Below the pieces are notes generated by a model. The model was not told the DNA's origin. It saw only the letters and a program-made list of their open reading frames with translations, and ran no database searches. From positions 1 to 64,000 of the forward strand of contig DATMGK010000043.1 in NCBI GenBank assembly GCA_035555595.1: 64,000 nt of DNA, in the 5' to 3' direction. The translations under genes were made by a program, and so were the position numbers. The stretch comes from Croceibacterium_A sp035555595 (GTDB lineage Bacteria > Pseudomonadota > Alphaproteobacteria > Sphingomonadales > Sphingomonadaceae). Position 1 is the first letter of the stretch. The number at the start of each line of letters is the position of its first letter. Shown one piece after another: positions 44,692 to 52,856 of this stretch.

Positions 44692-47361
44692 TCAGCCCGC
44701 CACCGTTTCCCCGGCAAGCACCGCCCTGACAGCAGCCAGCGCATCGTCGGCCTTGTCGCCATCAGGCCCACCGCCCTGCGCCATATCCGGCCGCCCACCA
44801 CCGCCCTGCCCGCCAACCGCAGCCACCGCCGCGCGGACGAGATCGACGGCGCTTATGCGGCTGGTCAGATCGTCGGTAACACCAGCGGCCACGGTCGCCC
44901 GCCCATCATTGACGGCAACGATCGCAGCGACCCCGGAACCGAGACGCTTCTTGGCTTCATCCAGCAAGCCACGCAGTTCCTTGGGATTCATACCCGGCAG
45001 GACTTGCCCGGAGAATTTGACCCCGGCGATCTCCTCGTCCGCCTGCCCCTGCGCCATGCCGCCACCGCCGCCGAGGGCGAGCTGCTTTTTCGCTTCGGCC
45101 AGTTCACGTTCCAGCCGCCGACGTTCTTCCAGCAGCGTGGAAACGCGCGCCTCGACATCTTCGGGCGCGGTCTTGAGCGCAGCGGCAACCGACTTCAGCG
45201 CCTCCTCGCGGCCCACGACCCACCGGCGCGCGGCCTCACCCGTCAACGCCTCGATACGGCGGATGCCGGAACTGACGGCGCTTTCGGAAACGATGCGGAA
45301 CAGGCCGATGTCGCCAGTGGCGGAAACGTGCGTGCCGCCGCACAGTTCAACGGAATAGGAACGTCCGCCCTCACCCGCGCGGCCCATGGAAAGCACGCGG
45401 ACTTCGTCGCCGTACTTTTCCCCAAATAGGGCCATCGCGCCCGCCGCCACGGCATCATCCGGGCTCATCAGCCGGGTGCCGACTTCCGCGTTGTGGCGGA
45501 TTTCGGCGTTCACTTCGGCTTCGATGTCGGCGATTTCCTCTGCCGTCAGCGGCTTCAGGTGCGAGAAGTCGAAACGCAGCCGATCCTCTGCCACCAGCGA
45601 ACCCTTCTGCGTCACATGATCGCCCAGCCGGTTGCGCAGCGCGGCGTGGAGCAGGTGAGTCGCCGAATGGTTGGCGCGAATGCGATCGCGGCGATCGGCG
45701 TCAATCGCGAGGTGCACCGTGTCGCCCACCGTTATGCTGCCACTTGCCACCTTGCCATGATGCGCGTGCAGACGGCCCAGCGGCTTCGAGGTGTCGCTGA
45801 CATCTATCCGCAAGCCACCTTCGGTAGAGATCGTGCCCACATCGCCAGCCTGGCCACCGCTTTCCCCGTAGAACGGCGTCTGGTTGGTCAGAACGGTAAC
45901 GTCGGCGCCCTCGCCCGCTTCGCGCACTTCCTTGCCGTCCACCACCAGCGCAACGACCTGACCATCACCGACAGTTGAGGCATAGCCGGTGAATTCGGTC
46001 GCGCCTTCGCGCTCGGCAATGTCGAACCAGACTTCACCTTCGGCCGCGGCGCCTGAACCCTTCCACGCGGCGCGCGCGGCGGCCTTCTGACGGGCCATCG
46101 CCTCGTCAAAGCCAGCGCGGTCCACACCGATGCCCCGCACGCGAAGCGCGTCTTCGGTCAGATCGTAGGGGAAGCCGAACGTGTCGTAGAGCTTGAACGC
46201 GGTGTCGCCCGGCAGGCTGGTGCCCTCGCCCAAACCGACGGTCGCTTCATCCAGCAGGCGCAGGCCGTTTTCCAGCGTCTGGCGGAAGCGTGTTTCCTCA
46301 CGCTCCAGCACTTCGGAGATCAGCGCCTGCGCGCGCGGCAGCTCTGGATAGGCTTGCCCCATTTCCTGCACCAGCGCAGGGACGAGCCGGTGCATCAGCG
46401 GCTGCTTCGCGCCCAGCAGATGGGCGTGGCGCATGGCCCGGCGCATGATGCGGCGCAGCACGTAGCCGCGGCCTTCGTTGGCGGGCAGCACGCCATCCGC
46501 GATCAGAAAACTGGTGGAACGCAGGTGGTCTGCGATCACCTGATGGCTGGCGCGGCGATCACCTTCCGCACGAGTGCCGGTCAGGCTTTCGCTCGCTTCG
46601 ATCAGGTGGCGAAACGTGTCCGTTTCGTACACGCTGTGGACGCCCTGCAGCACCGTTGAAATGCGCTCCAGCCCCATGCCGGTATCGATGCTGGGCCGGG
46701 GAAGATCGCCGATAATCTGATCGTTTTCCTGCATGTGCTGCATGAACACGAGGTTCCAGATCTCTACGAAACGATCGCCGTCTTCGTCCGGCGAACCCGG
46801 GGGGCCACCGGGGATCGCCGGGCCGTGATCCCAGAAGATTTCCGAACAGGGGCCACATGGGCCATCAGAACCCATCGCCCAGAAATTATCCTTCGTGGCG
46901 ATGCGGATAATGCGTTCATCAGGCAGCCCGGCGATCCGCTTCCACAGATCCCACGCCTCGTCATCAGTGTGATAGACGGTGACGGACAGACGGTCGGCAG
47001 GCAGGCCGTATTCGCGCGTAACCAGCCCCCAGGCCAATTCGATCGCGCGTTCCTTGAAGTAATCGCCGAAGCTGAAATTACCCAGCATCTCGAACAGCGT
47101 CAGGTGCCGTGCGGTATAGCCGACGTTATCCAGATCGTTGTGCTTACCACCAGCGCGGACGCACTTCTGGCTGCTGGTCGCGCGCGGGGCGGGCGGCGTT
47201 TCAAGACCGGTGAACACGTTCTTGAACGGCACCATGCCCGCGTTGACGAACATCAGCGTGGGATCGTTATACGGAACGAGCGGCGCGGACGGCACGATCG
47301 CGTGATCGTTAGCCGCAAAATAATCCAGGAACGTCCTGCGGATGTCGTTGGTCGAGTTCAT
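44692..47361 (-). CDS. alaS: Alanyl-tRNA synthetase
   Basis: An 889-residue class II synthetase. N-terminal catalytic domain NDIRRTFLDYFAANDHAIVP, then MFVNAGMVPFKNVFTGLETP, GYTARHLTLFEMLGNFSFGD, DGPCGPCSEIFWDHGP; the editing domain carries the HSATHLLHAALR zinc motif and VELCGGTHVSATGDIGLFRI; the C-terminal C-Ala domain with DHHA1-like segment (GGGRPDMAQGGGPDGDKADD) is complete. It charges tRNA-Ala and edits Ser/Gly. Full length; the ATG at 47361 lies next to a purine-poor upstream region, but no other start is better. Confidence 0.97.
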   Translation of the reverse strand: MNSTNDIRRTFLDYFAANDHAIVPSAPLVPYNDPTLMFVNAGMVPFKNVFTGLETPPAPRATSSQKCVRAGGKHNDLDNVGYTARHLTLFEMLGNFSFGDYFKERAIELAWGLVTREYGLPADRLSVTVYHTDDEAWDLWKRIAGLPDERIIRIATKDNFWAMGSDGPCGPCSEIFWDHGPAIPGGPPGSPDEDGDRFVEIWNLVFMQHMQENDQIIGDLPRPSIDTGMGLERISTVLQGVHSVYETDTFRHLIEASESLTGTRAEGDRRASHQVIADHLRSTSFLIADGVLPANEGRGYVLRRIMRRAMRHAHLLGAKQPLMHRLVPALVQEMGQAYPELPRAQALISEVLEREETRFRQTLENGLRLLDEATVGLGEGTSLPGDTAFKLYDTFGFPYDLTEDALRVRGIGVDRAGFDEAMARQKAAARAAWKGSGAAAEGEVWFDIAEREGATEFTGYASTVGDGQVVALVVDGKEVREAGEGADVTVLTNQTPFYGESGGQAGDVGTISTEGGLRIDVSDTSKPLGRLHAHHGKVASGSITVGDTVHLAIDADRRDRIRANHSATHLLHAALRNRLGDHVTQKGSLVAEDRLRFDFSHLKPLTAEEIADIEAEVNAEIRHNAEVGTRLMSPDDAVAAGAMALFGEKYGDEVRVLSMGRAGEGGRSYSVELCGGTHVSATGDIGLFRIVSESAVSSGIRRIEALTGEAARRWVVGREEALKSVAAALKTAPEDVEARVSTLLEERRRLERELAEAKKQLALGGGGGMAQGQADEEIAGVKFSGQVLPGMNPKELRGLLDEAKKRLGSGVAAIVAVNDGRATVAAGVTDDLTSRISAVDLVRAAVAAVGGQGGGGRPDMAQGGGPDGDKADDALAAVRAVLAGETVAG

Positions 47362-47462
47362 TGTGGCGAATTAGGGGCGGGAACCCCCGTCGACAAGCGG
47401 ATTAAGGCGTCAGACACGCTGCTGTTCGTCAATGACACGGCCGGAAACATCGCGCAGGCGCT

Positions 47463-48305
47463 TTATGGCTTGCGCGCAGTGACGATCCACGCCGCGGCGC
47501 GCAGCGATACGATGCCTTCGCGCAAATTGCGCCGCGCATGATCACACACACGATCCGCGAAGGCTTCACGCGCATCATCGTCCAGTTCCCGCACCGCCCG
47601 CGCGGCCGAGCCGATCGTGCTGAAATAGCCGAGCGCATCTTCGACGGGATCTTCACCGGCGCCTGCGATCATGGCGAAATCGAAGGATTCGAACGCGATA
47701 CCGTTCCACCCCGCGCCGCGCAGTATACCTTCCACGTAGTCGCGATCAGCGAAAGCGAAGGGGCCCGGTGCACGCGGATCAGCGGGAGGCGCTGGCGGAT
47801 CAGGCAGCAGGCGCGTGATATCGGTAAAAACCGGATTATCCCGCCGATCACGGAAGCACGAGAACATCAGTTCCGCCCGTGGGGCCGCAGCTTCGCGCAG
47901 GTTGGTGAACGCGGCAACGGGATCATCGAAAAACATCACCCCGTGGCGTGATACCAGCAGATCGGGTTCAAGCGATTCGACCGGCTGCCAGGTCGCTGCG
48001 TCGGCCACTTCGAAGGATACATGGGAATTTCCGGCCCCACGCTCCGCAGCCACCGCGGTGAGAGAGGGGGATACGTCGACACCCGTAACCCGGCTGTGCG
48101 GATTGATGCGCGCAATCGCGAGCGACAATTCGCCGGCGCCGCAGCCAATGTCCAATACCGACCGGAAGCTGAATTCACGCGCACGCTGAAGCAGGCGTTC
48201 GGTAAGCATGGCGAAGCTGCGATCGGTTCGCCGCCATTGTTCGGCCCAGCTCTGACCCGTCCGACCCAACCATTCATCCGCGCCCACCGCCGCGTGATCC
48301 ACCAT
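47463..48305 (-). CDS. Class I SAM-dependent methyltransferase
   Basis: A 280-residue protein with motif I VLDIGCGAGELSLAIARINP, motif II RVTGVDVSPSLTAVAAERG, and FEVADAATWQPVESLEPDLL, then LLVSRHGVMFFDDPVAAFTN, LREAAAPRAELMFSCFRDRR, the methyltransferase type 11/25 pattern. The substrate is unknown; the C-terminal part (AIVGYFSTIGSAARAVRELD-like segment) is lineage-specific. GGAGGG lies 6 bases before the ATG. It sits between alaS and recA, all on the minus strand. Confidence 0.85.
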   Translation of the reverse strand: MVDHAAVGADEWLGRTGQSWAEQWRRTDRSFAMLTERLLQRAREFSFRSVLDIGCGAGELSLAIARINPHSRVTGVDVSPSLTAVAAERGAGNSHVSFEVADAATWQPVESLEPDLLVSRHGVMFFDDPVAAFTNLREAAAPRAELMFSCFRDRRDNPVFTDITRLLPDPPAPPADPRAPGPFAFADRDYVEGILRGAGWNGIAFESFDFAMIAGAGEDPVEDALGYFSTIGSAARAVRELDDDAREAFADRVCDHARRNLREGIVSLRAAAWIVTARKP

Positions 48306-48365
48306 GATCTTCCCTCCAGTCGCAAGAACGAGAGATCATAGAACAAAGCCGGTCAAACGCGAAGA

Positions 48366-48402
48366 AGCCGGCGCGGGCCTCGTAAGGCTTACCGCGCCGG
48401 CT
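48366..48402 (-). terminator. GC-rich hairpin after recA
   Basis: AGCCGGCGCGG (48366-48376) and CCGCGCCGGCT (48392-48402) pair perfectly over 11 bp with a 15-base loop. On the minus strand it is followed by TCTTCGCGTTT, a weak U-tail. It lies about 64 bp past the recA stop and just ahead of the methyltransferase gene. Confidence 0.6.
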
Positions 48403-48465
48403 CCGGTTCCGCATCCGCGCCCGGCCCGCGAGCTTAAAGCCCGCAGGGGACGCGCCGCTTGAGGG

Positions 48466-49530
48466 TCAGATATCGTCGTCCGCGTCCGGACCCGTCATCA
48501 TCTCCTCTGCCACCGCCTCGGTGCGGCCGCGAATCGCGGCTTCCAGACGGTCGCAAATTTCGGAATTGTCCTTGAGGAACTGCTTGGCGTTTTCGCGCCC
48601 CTGGCCGATCCGCACGCTATCATAAGAGAACCAGGAACCGGATTTTTCCACCACCCCTGCCTTGACGCCCAGATCGAGTATCTCACCGATCTTGGAGATG
48701 CCTTCTCCATACATGATGTCGAATTCGACCTGCTTGAACGGTGGGGCGACCTTGTTCTTGACCACTTTCACGCGGGTCGCGTTGCCGATGATATCGTCCC
48801 GGTCCTTGATCTGTCCGGTGCGGCGGATGTCGAGGCGAACCGAGGCGTAGAACTTCAGCGCGTTGCCGCCCGTCGTGGTTTCCGGGTTGCCGTACATCAC
48901 GCCGATTTTCATCCGCAGCTGATTGATGAAGATCACCATGCAGCGCGAACGGCTGATCGAACCGGTCAGCTTACGCAGGCTCTGCGACATCAGACGAGCC
49001 TGAAGGCCGACATGCGAATCGCCCATCTCGCCTTCGATTTCCGCACGCGGGACCAGCGCCGCAACCGAATCGACCACCAGCACGTCAATCGCGTTCGATC
49101 GCACCAGCGTGTCCACGATCTCCAGCGCCTGCTCACCGGTATCGGGCTGCGACACGATCAGTTCATCAATATCGACGCCCAGCTTCTTTGCATAAACCGG
49201 ATCGAGCGCGTGTTCGGCATCGACGAAAGCCGCGGTGCCACCAGTCTTCTGCGCTTCGGCAATGACATGCAACGCCAGCGTGGTCTTGCCCGAGCTTTCC
49301 GGCCCGTAGACTTCGATCACCCTGCCACGCGGCAAACCGCCGACGCCGAGCGCGATATCCAACCCCAGCGACCCGGTGGAGATCGCTTCCACCTGCATCG
49401 CTTCCTTCTGGCCCAGCTTCATCGCCGAACCCTTGCCGAATGCGCGATCGATCTGCGCGAGTGCTGCTTCGAGCGCCTTCTGACGGTCCACGTTGGATTC
49501 CTTCTCAACCAGCTTCAATCCCGCCGCCAT
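48466..49530 (-). CDS. recA: Recombinase RecA
   Basis: A 354-residue protein with normal RecA features: N-terminal QKALEAALAQIDRAFGKGSA, ISTGSLGLDIALGVGGLPRG, Walker A GPESSGKTTLALHVIAEAQ, Walker B VLVVDSVAALVPRAEIEGEM, MSQSLRKLTGSISRSRCMVI, FINQLRMKIGVMYGNPETTT, GGNALKFYASVRLDIRRTGQ. The C-terminal acidic tail ends EEMMTGPDADDDI. It performs homologous recombination and triggers LexA autocleavage. A GTTC-N7-GTTC SOS box lies upstream at 49607, so it is expected to be LexA-controlled. Confidence 0.98.
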   Translation of the reverse strand: MAAGLKLVEKESNVDRQKALEAALAQIDRAFGKGSAMKLGQKEAMQVEAISTGSLGLDIALGVGGLPRGRVIEVYGPESSGKTTLALHVIAEAQKTGGTAAFVDAEHALDPVYAKKLGVDIDELIVSQPDTGEQALEIVDTLVRSNAIDVLVVDSVAALVPRAEIEGEMGDSHVGLQARLMSQSLRKLTGSISRSRCMVIFINQLRMKIGVMYGNPETTTGGNALKFYASVRLDIRRTGQIKDRDDIIGNATRVKVVKNKVAPPFKQVEFDIMYGEGISKIGEILDLGVKAGVVEKSGSWFSYDSVRIGQGRENAKQFLKDNSEICDRLEAAIRGRTEAVAEEMMTGPDADDDI

Positions 49531-49606
49531 GACATGGCCTCCGTCAGTTGCCTAGGGTTGCGTCTAACTCTTCAACTGACGGGTTCGTATCCTATTTGTT
49601 CTATAC

Positions 49607-49621
49607 GAACAAGAGGGGAAC
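49607..49621 (-). promoter_or_regulatory. LexA (SOS) box upstream of recA
   Basis: On the minus strand the sequence GTTCCCCTCTTGTTC matches the alphaproteobacterial LexA consensus GTTC-N7-GTTC exactly. It ends 77 bp before the recA start codon. An additional GTTC/GAAC half-site lies next to it. Confidence 0.85.
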
Positions 49622-49644
49622 AAAATTTTTGACGAACGGAACAT

Positions 49645-51273
49645 TCAATCGCCAGCGTGGGTAGAACGCACCTGCCACGAGATTTCCCTGCGGCCATTTG
49701 CGGGGACCGTCAGTTCGACCACCGTTTCGCCATCCTTGACGCGGGTTCCGCGCAATGCGCGCAGATCCCATTCCCCCGGCGCGCCGACAACCAGCCTTAC
49801 CGTGACCGGCGCGGGGTTGGCGTTGGTCAGCACGCTGCTAATCCGGCCCCACTTCTTGCCCTCCGGCTGAGCGACAACTGTGCATTGCTGCTGCACCTGC
49901 GCGCTTTCGCCCATGGGAATTTCGATGTCCTGCCCCTCGGCATAATCGCGCAGGGTTTGTTCACCCACGAGTTGATCGCCGTAGGCCGACGGTTCGAAAA
50001 CGGTAATTCCGCCCATTGGCAAAGCCGCACCAAGGCCGTGCTGGCGATCGTTCACGGTCGTCAGCAGAATACCTGCGGGTATGGCCTGATCCGAGCCGTC
50101 GTAAGGCGCGCATCGCGCCTTGTAGAGAAGGCGTCCCTCCACAGAATCTTTATCGAGGAAGGCCACCTGCTTCAGCCCCTTGGCCGAAACGGTAACCCGT
50201 TCGGGAACGCGGTAAAGCTTCAGGTCACCCAGCGCTTCCTCGACCGCCTTCATGGCCGAGCCTGTAGCGACAATGGAATCCGCCTCCAGCGCCATCGCTC
50301 GCTGTGCCATCATCGGCGCGGCCATCGGGGGCGGAGGTGGCGGCGGCGGAGGTGGTGCGGGAATCCGCGTACCTGCGGCAGTACTGCCAAGCGGAAAACA
50401 GGTCAGGCTGAGTGGCCGTGCCACTGGCGGATCGGACAACGCATCGAAATCGCTGACCACGTTGAGGCGGCCCGCGACCACAAGCAGTTCTGCATTTTCG
50501 AAGCTCTGGCCATTGTCGTTGAGCAGCGTGAGCCAACTCATCAACCGCATGTTCACGGCATCGCCCTGCCCACCATCTTCAAGATGGGCGACATAGTGGG
50601 CCTGCCAGTCGAAGCCCCAGGCGAGGTAGGTAAGCTGCACGGTATAAGTGCCGCCGCGCGCATCGCGGGTATTGATAGAGAACACCGGCTGCGCCGAAAG
50701 GCCAGCCGGGACGCGATCGAAGGTCAGCCGTTCGGGCAAGCCCGAACAACGCACCGCCTCGAACCCCTGACTGGTCTGCAACACGATACCGCCATCCGCG
50801 CGGGTGCGGACGATCGCCTGTTCGACCGTCTCCTGCCCGGTAGCGGGATCGGTGCGGGTTAGGCGCACTCGATTACCGAGCGATCCATCCACAAGCGCCG
50901 CCGGGCTGAGCAGATCGGCGTTGCGGTTCTTCTCTATGGTGCCGCCGGGCAGTCCGGTGACGATGGCGCTGACCGCGACCATGCCTTCCGCCACGCCGGT
51001 GAAACGAATGGTCGATTCGCCGGGAGGCAGAGTGACCTGCCGGGTCTCCGTGATCATCGCGAAGCCGCGCGGCCAGTCGCGGTTCATCTCGCCATCCGGC
51101 CTGCGATCAGGGTCGCGATAGAGGGTGACGGATAGCGCGGACGGGGTGGAAGCTTCGACCGTTTCCCGCGCAAAAGCAGGGTTCACCCAGAAGGACGCGA
51201 GGGCGATAAGCAACATCGCACCATACCCCCGCTTTCGCGGAGATGTCCGGGAGCAAGTCGGGCGGAGGCGCAT
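49645..51273 (-). CDS. DUF4139 domain secreted protein, proline-rich linker (paralogue 1)
   Basis: A 542-residue protein. From ATG 51273 (GGGAGGG upstream) a long signal region leads to MLLIALASFWVNPAFA at about residue 35; a second ATG at 51216 could start a shorter signal peptide. The body matches DUF4139: LTLYRDPDRR-like start, PPGESTIRFTGVAEGM, TRTDPATGQETVEQAIVRTR, LTYLAWGFDWQAHYVAHLED, VAFLDKDSVEGRLLYKARC, YAEGQDIEIPMGESAQVQQQ, PVTVRLVVGAPGEWDLR. A polyproline run at about residue 310, then MMAQRAMALEADSIVATGSA, separates the two halves. The role is unknown. It is paired with the adjacent paralogue at 51285. Confidence 0.82.
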   Translation of the reverse strand: MRLRPTCSRTSPRKRGYGAMLLIALASFWVNPAFARETVEASTPSALSVTLYRDPDRRPDGEMNRDWPRGFAMITETRQVTLPPGESTIRFTGVAEGMVAVSAIVTGLPGGTIEKNRNADLLSPAALVDGSLGNRVRLTRTDPATGQETVEQAIVRTRADGGIVLQTSQGFEAVRCSGLPERLTFDRVPAGLSAQPVFSINTRDARGGTYTVQLTYLAWGFDWQAHYVAHLEDGGQGDAVNMRLMSWLTLLNDNGQSFENAELLVVAGRLNVVSDFDALSDPPVARPLSLTCFPLGSTAAGTRIPAPPPPPPPPPPMAAPMMAQRAMALEADSIVATGSAMKAVEEALGDLKLYRVPERVTVSAKGLKQVAFLDKDSVEGRLLYKARCAPYDGSDQAIPAGILLTTVNDRQHGLGAALPMGGITVFEPSAYGDQLVGEQTLRDYAEGQDIEIPMGESAQVQQQCTVVAQPEGKKWGRISSVLTNANPAPVTVRLVVGAPGEWDLRALRGTRVKDGETVVELTVPANGRREISWQVRSTHAGD

Positions 51274-51284
51274 CGCGCCCTCCC

Positions 51285-52778
51285 TCAGTACCGCGTCTCG
51301 TAAGTGACGCGGACCTCGCGCTTGCCGTTCGCGGGCACGCTGACGACATACTTGCGCTGATCGGCATTGATCTGGGTGCCGGGCACATCCTCGCTGGTGA
51401 CGCGCAGGTCTTGCGACGACCACCCCCGGTCAAGCCCGGCCTGCACCAGTTCCACCTCTGCCGGCGTGGATTTGGCGTTGGTGAAGGTATAGCGCATCGT
51501 CGTGCGGTAATAATCGACGGCGCGATCGATCTCGACCTCGCGCACCGTCTGGCCATCGACCACCACGCGGTAGCGGGCGCTGCGTTCGTAATCGGCGGCG
51601 GTAATACGGTCGCGCTTCTCCACTTCGGCCTGCACGAAAATGTCGAAGGCGTCGCCGGTGGAAAGCGTCAGTTCGCTGCCCATCGGGGTGTGGCCGATGC
51701 CGTTTTCGCCGATGAACTGGGGGTTGCCCGCACTGTCGCGCTGATAGAACCGCACGGTTCCCGCCGGCAGGGCATCGCCCAGCCCACCATCGCGGCTGGA
51801 TGAAAAGGCAAGCTGGCTGGCGACGTTGACCGGCTGACTGTCGGAAGCAAGCCAGCCCACGGTGCGGCCATAGATTTTGCGCGCCGGGACGCCCTGCACG
51901 TCAAGGAAGCTGACCTGCTTGGTCTGGTTGTTGGCGATCGTGGTGCGTTCAGCGATGGGGTAGAGATAGAAATCGCCCAGTCGTTCACGATCGGCCGTTT
52001 CGGTGCCGGGGTTCACTTGCGCGCCGGGGCGCGAAACCGGCCGCGCCACGCGCGAACCGCCGCCACGGTTGGGATTGCCCGCCACCAGCAGCGTATTGGC
52101 CGCATGGAACGTGGTGCCGGTGCTGTTGGTCAGAGTGACCCAGCCCTGCATGTCGATGGTGTTCTTCCCTTCGTCATACAGTGCCACATAGTCGGACGAC
52201 CAGCCAAGGCCGGGCGTGAGATAACGCAAGGACGCGGGCCGCGTACCCGCACGGTTGCTTTCCAGCGTGACCGAAAGCGTGGGCCGCGCGCGCAGATTCG
52301 GCGGGACTCGATCGAAGATCACACGCACCGGCAGGCCATCGTCGCGCAAGACCTCTATCCGGTCGCCGATCTGCACCACCGTGCCGCCCGCCGTGCTGAG
52401 CACCGTGGCCCGCTCGCGCGTTTCCTGCCCGGTGGCGGGATTGGTGCGAACCAGCGTAACCGTCTGGCCGATGGCCTTTTCGATCAGCTTGGCAGGGGTC
52501 AGCAGATCGAAGTCGAAGTTCTGTTCGACGATCGCGGTATCGGCCGCATTGAAGCTGAGCGTTTCAGGACGGATCTGGGCCGAAACGTCCGGGAAGGAGA
52601 TCGTACTGCGGCCAGAGGATATCGGCAGTTGTCGCACATCCTGCACCAGCCCCTGACCGTTGTTGTAGATTGTCACGGCCACATCGCCTTGCGCCGTGGC
52701 GTCAGGATCGGTCTGCGCCGATGCGCCCGTCGCCAGAAGCGCGGCGGCGGAGACGGCGGCGAAGCTGACTATACGCAT
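51285..52778 (-). CDS. DUF4139 domain secreted protein (paralogue 2)
   Basis: A 497-residue protein with a signal peptide (MRIVSFAAVSAAALLATGAS, cleavage near SAQ) and DUF4139 features: DVAVTIYNNGQGLVQDVRQL, PISSGRSTISFPDVSAQIRP, TLVRTNPATGQETRERATVL, LRYLTPGLGWSSDYVALYDE, VSFLDVQGVPARKIYGRTVG, LSTGDAFDIFVQAEVEKRDR, KSTPAEVELVQAGLDRGWSS. It aligns over its whole length with paralogue 1 but lacks the proline-rich insert. Eleven bp separate the two genes, so they are cotranscribed and the pair probably arose by tandem duplication. Function unknown; bacterial members are periplasmic or cell-surface. Confidence 0.84.
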   Translation of the reverse strand: MRIVSFAAVSAAALLATGASAQTDPDATAQGDVAVTIYNNGQGLVQDVRQLPISSGRSTISFPDVSAQIRPETLSFNAADTAIVEQNFDFDLLTPAKLIEKAIGQTVTLVRTNPATGQETRERATVLSTAGGTVVQIGDRIEVLRDDGLPVRVIFDRVPPNLRARPTLSVTLESNRAGTRPASLRYLTPGLGWSSDYVALYDEGKNTIDMQGWVTLTNSTGTTFHAANTLLVAGNPNRGGGSRVARPVSRPGAQVNPGTETADRERLGDFYLYPIAERTTIANNQTKQVSFLDVQGVPARKIYGRTVGWLASDSQPVNVASQLAFSSSRDGGLGDALPAGTVRFYQRDSAGNPQFIGENGIGHTPMGSELTLSTGDAFDIFVQAEVEKRDRITAADYERSARYRVVVDGQTVREVEIDRAVDYYRTTMRYTFTNAKSTPAEVELVQAGLDRGWSSQDLRVTSEDVPGTQINADQRKYVVSVPANGKREVRVTYETRY

Positions 52779-52856
52779 CGGAACTCTCCCCTGGGCAATG
52801 ATACTATATTACGCGACTTCACCCTGAATGGGTGAACGAACAATGAAGCGAACAGG

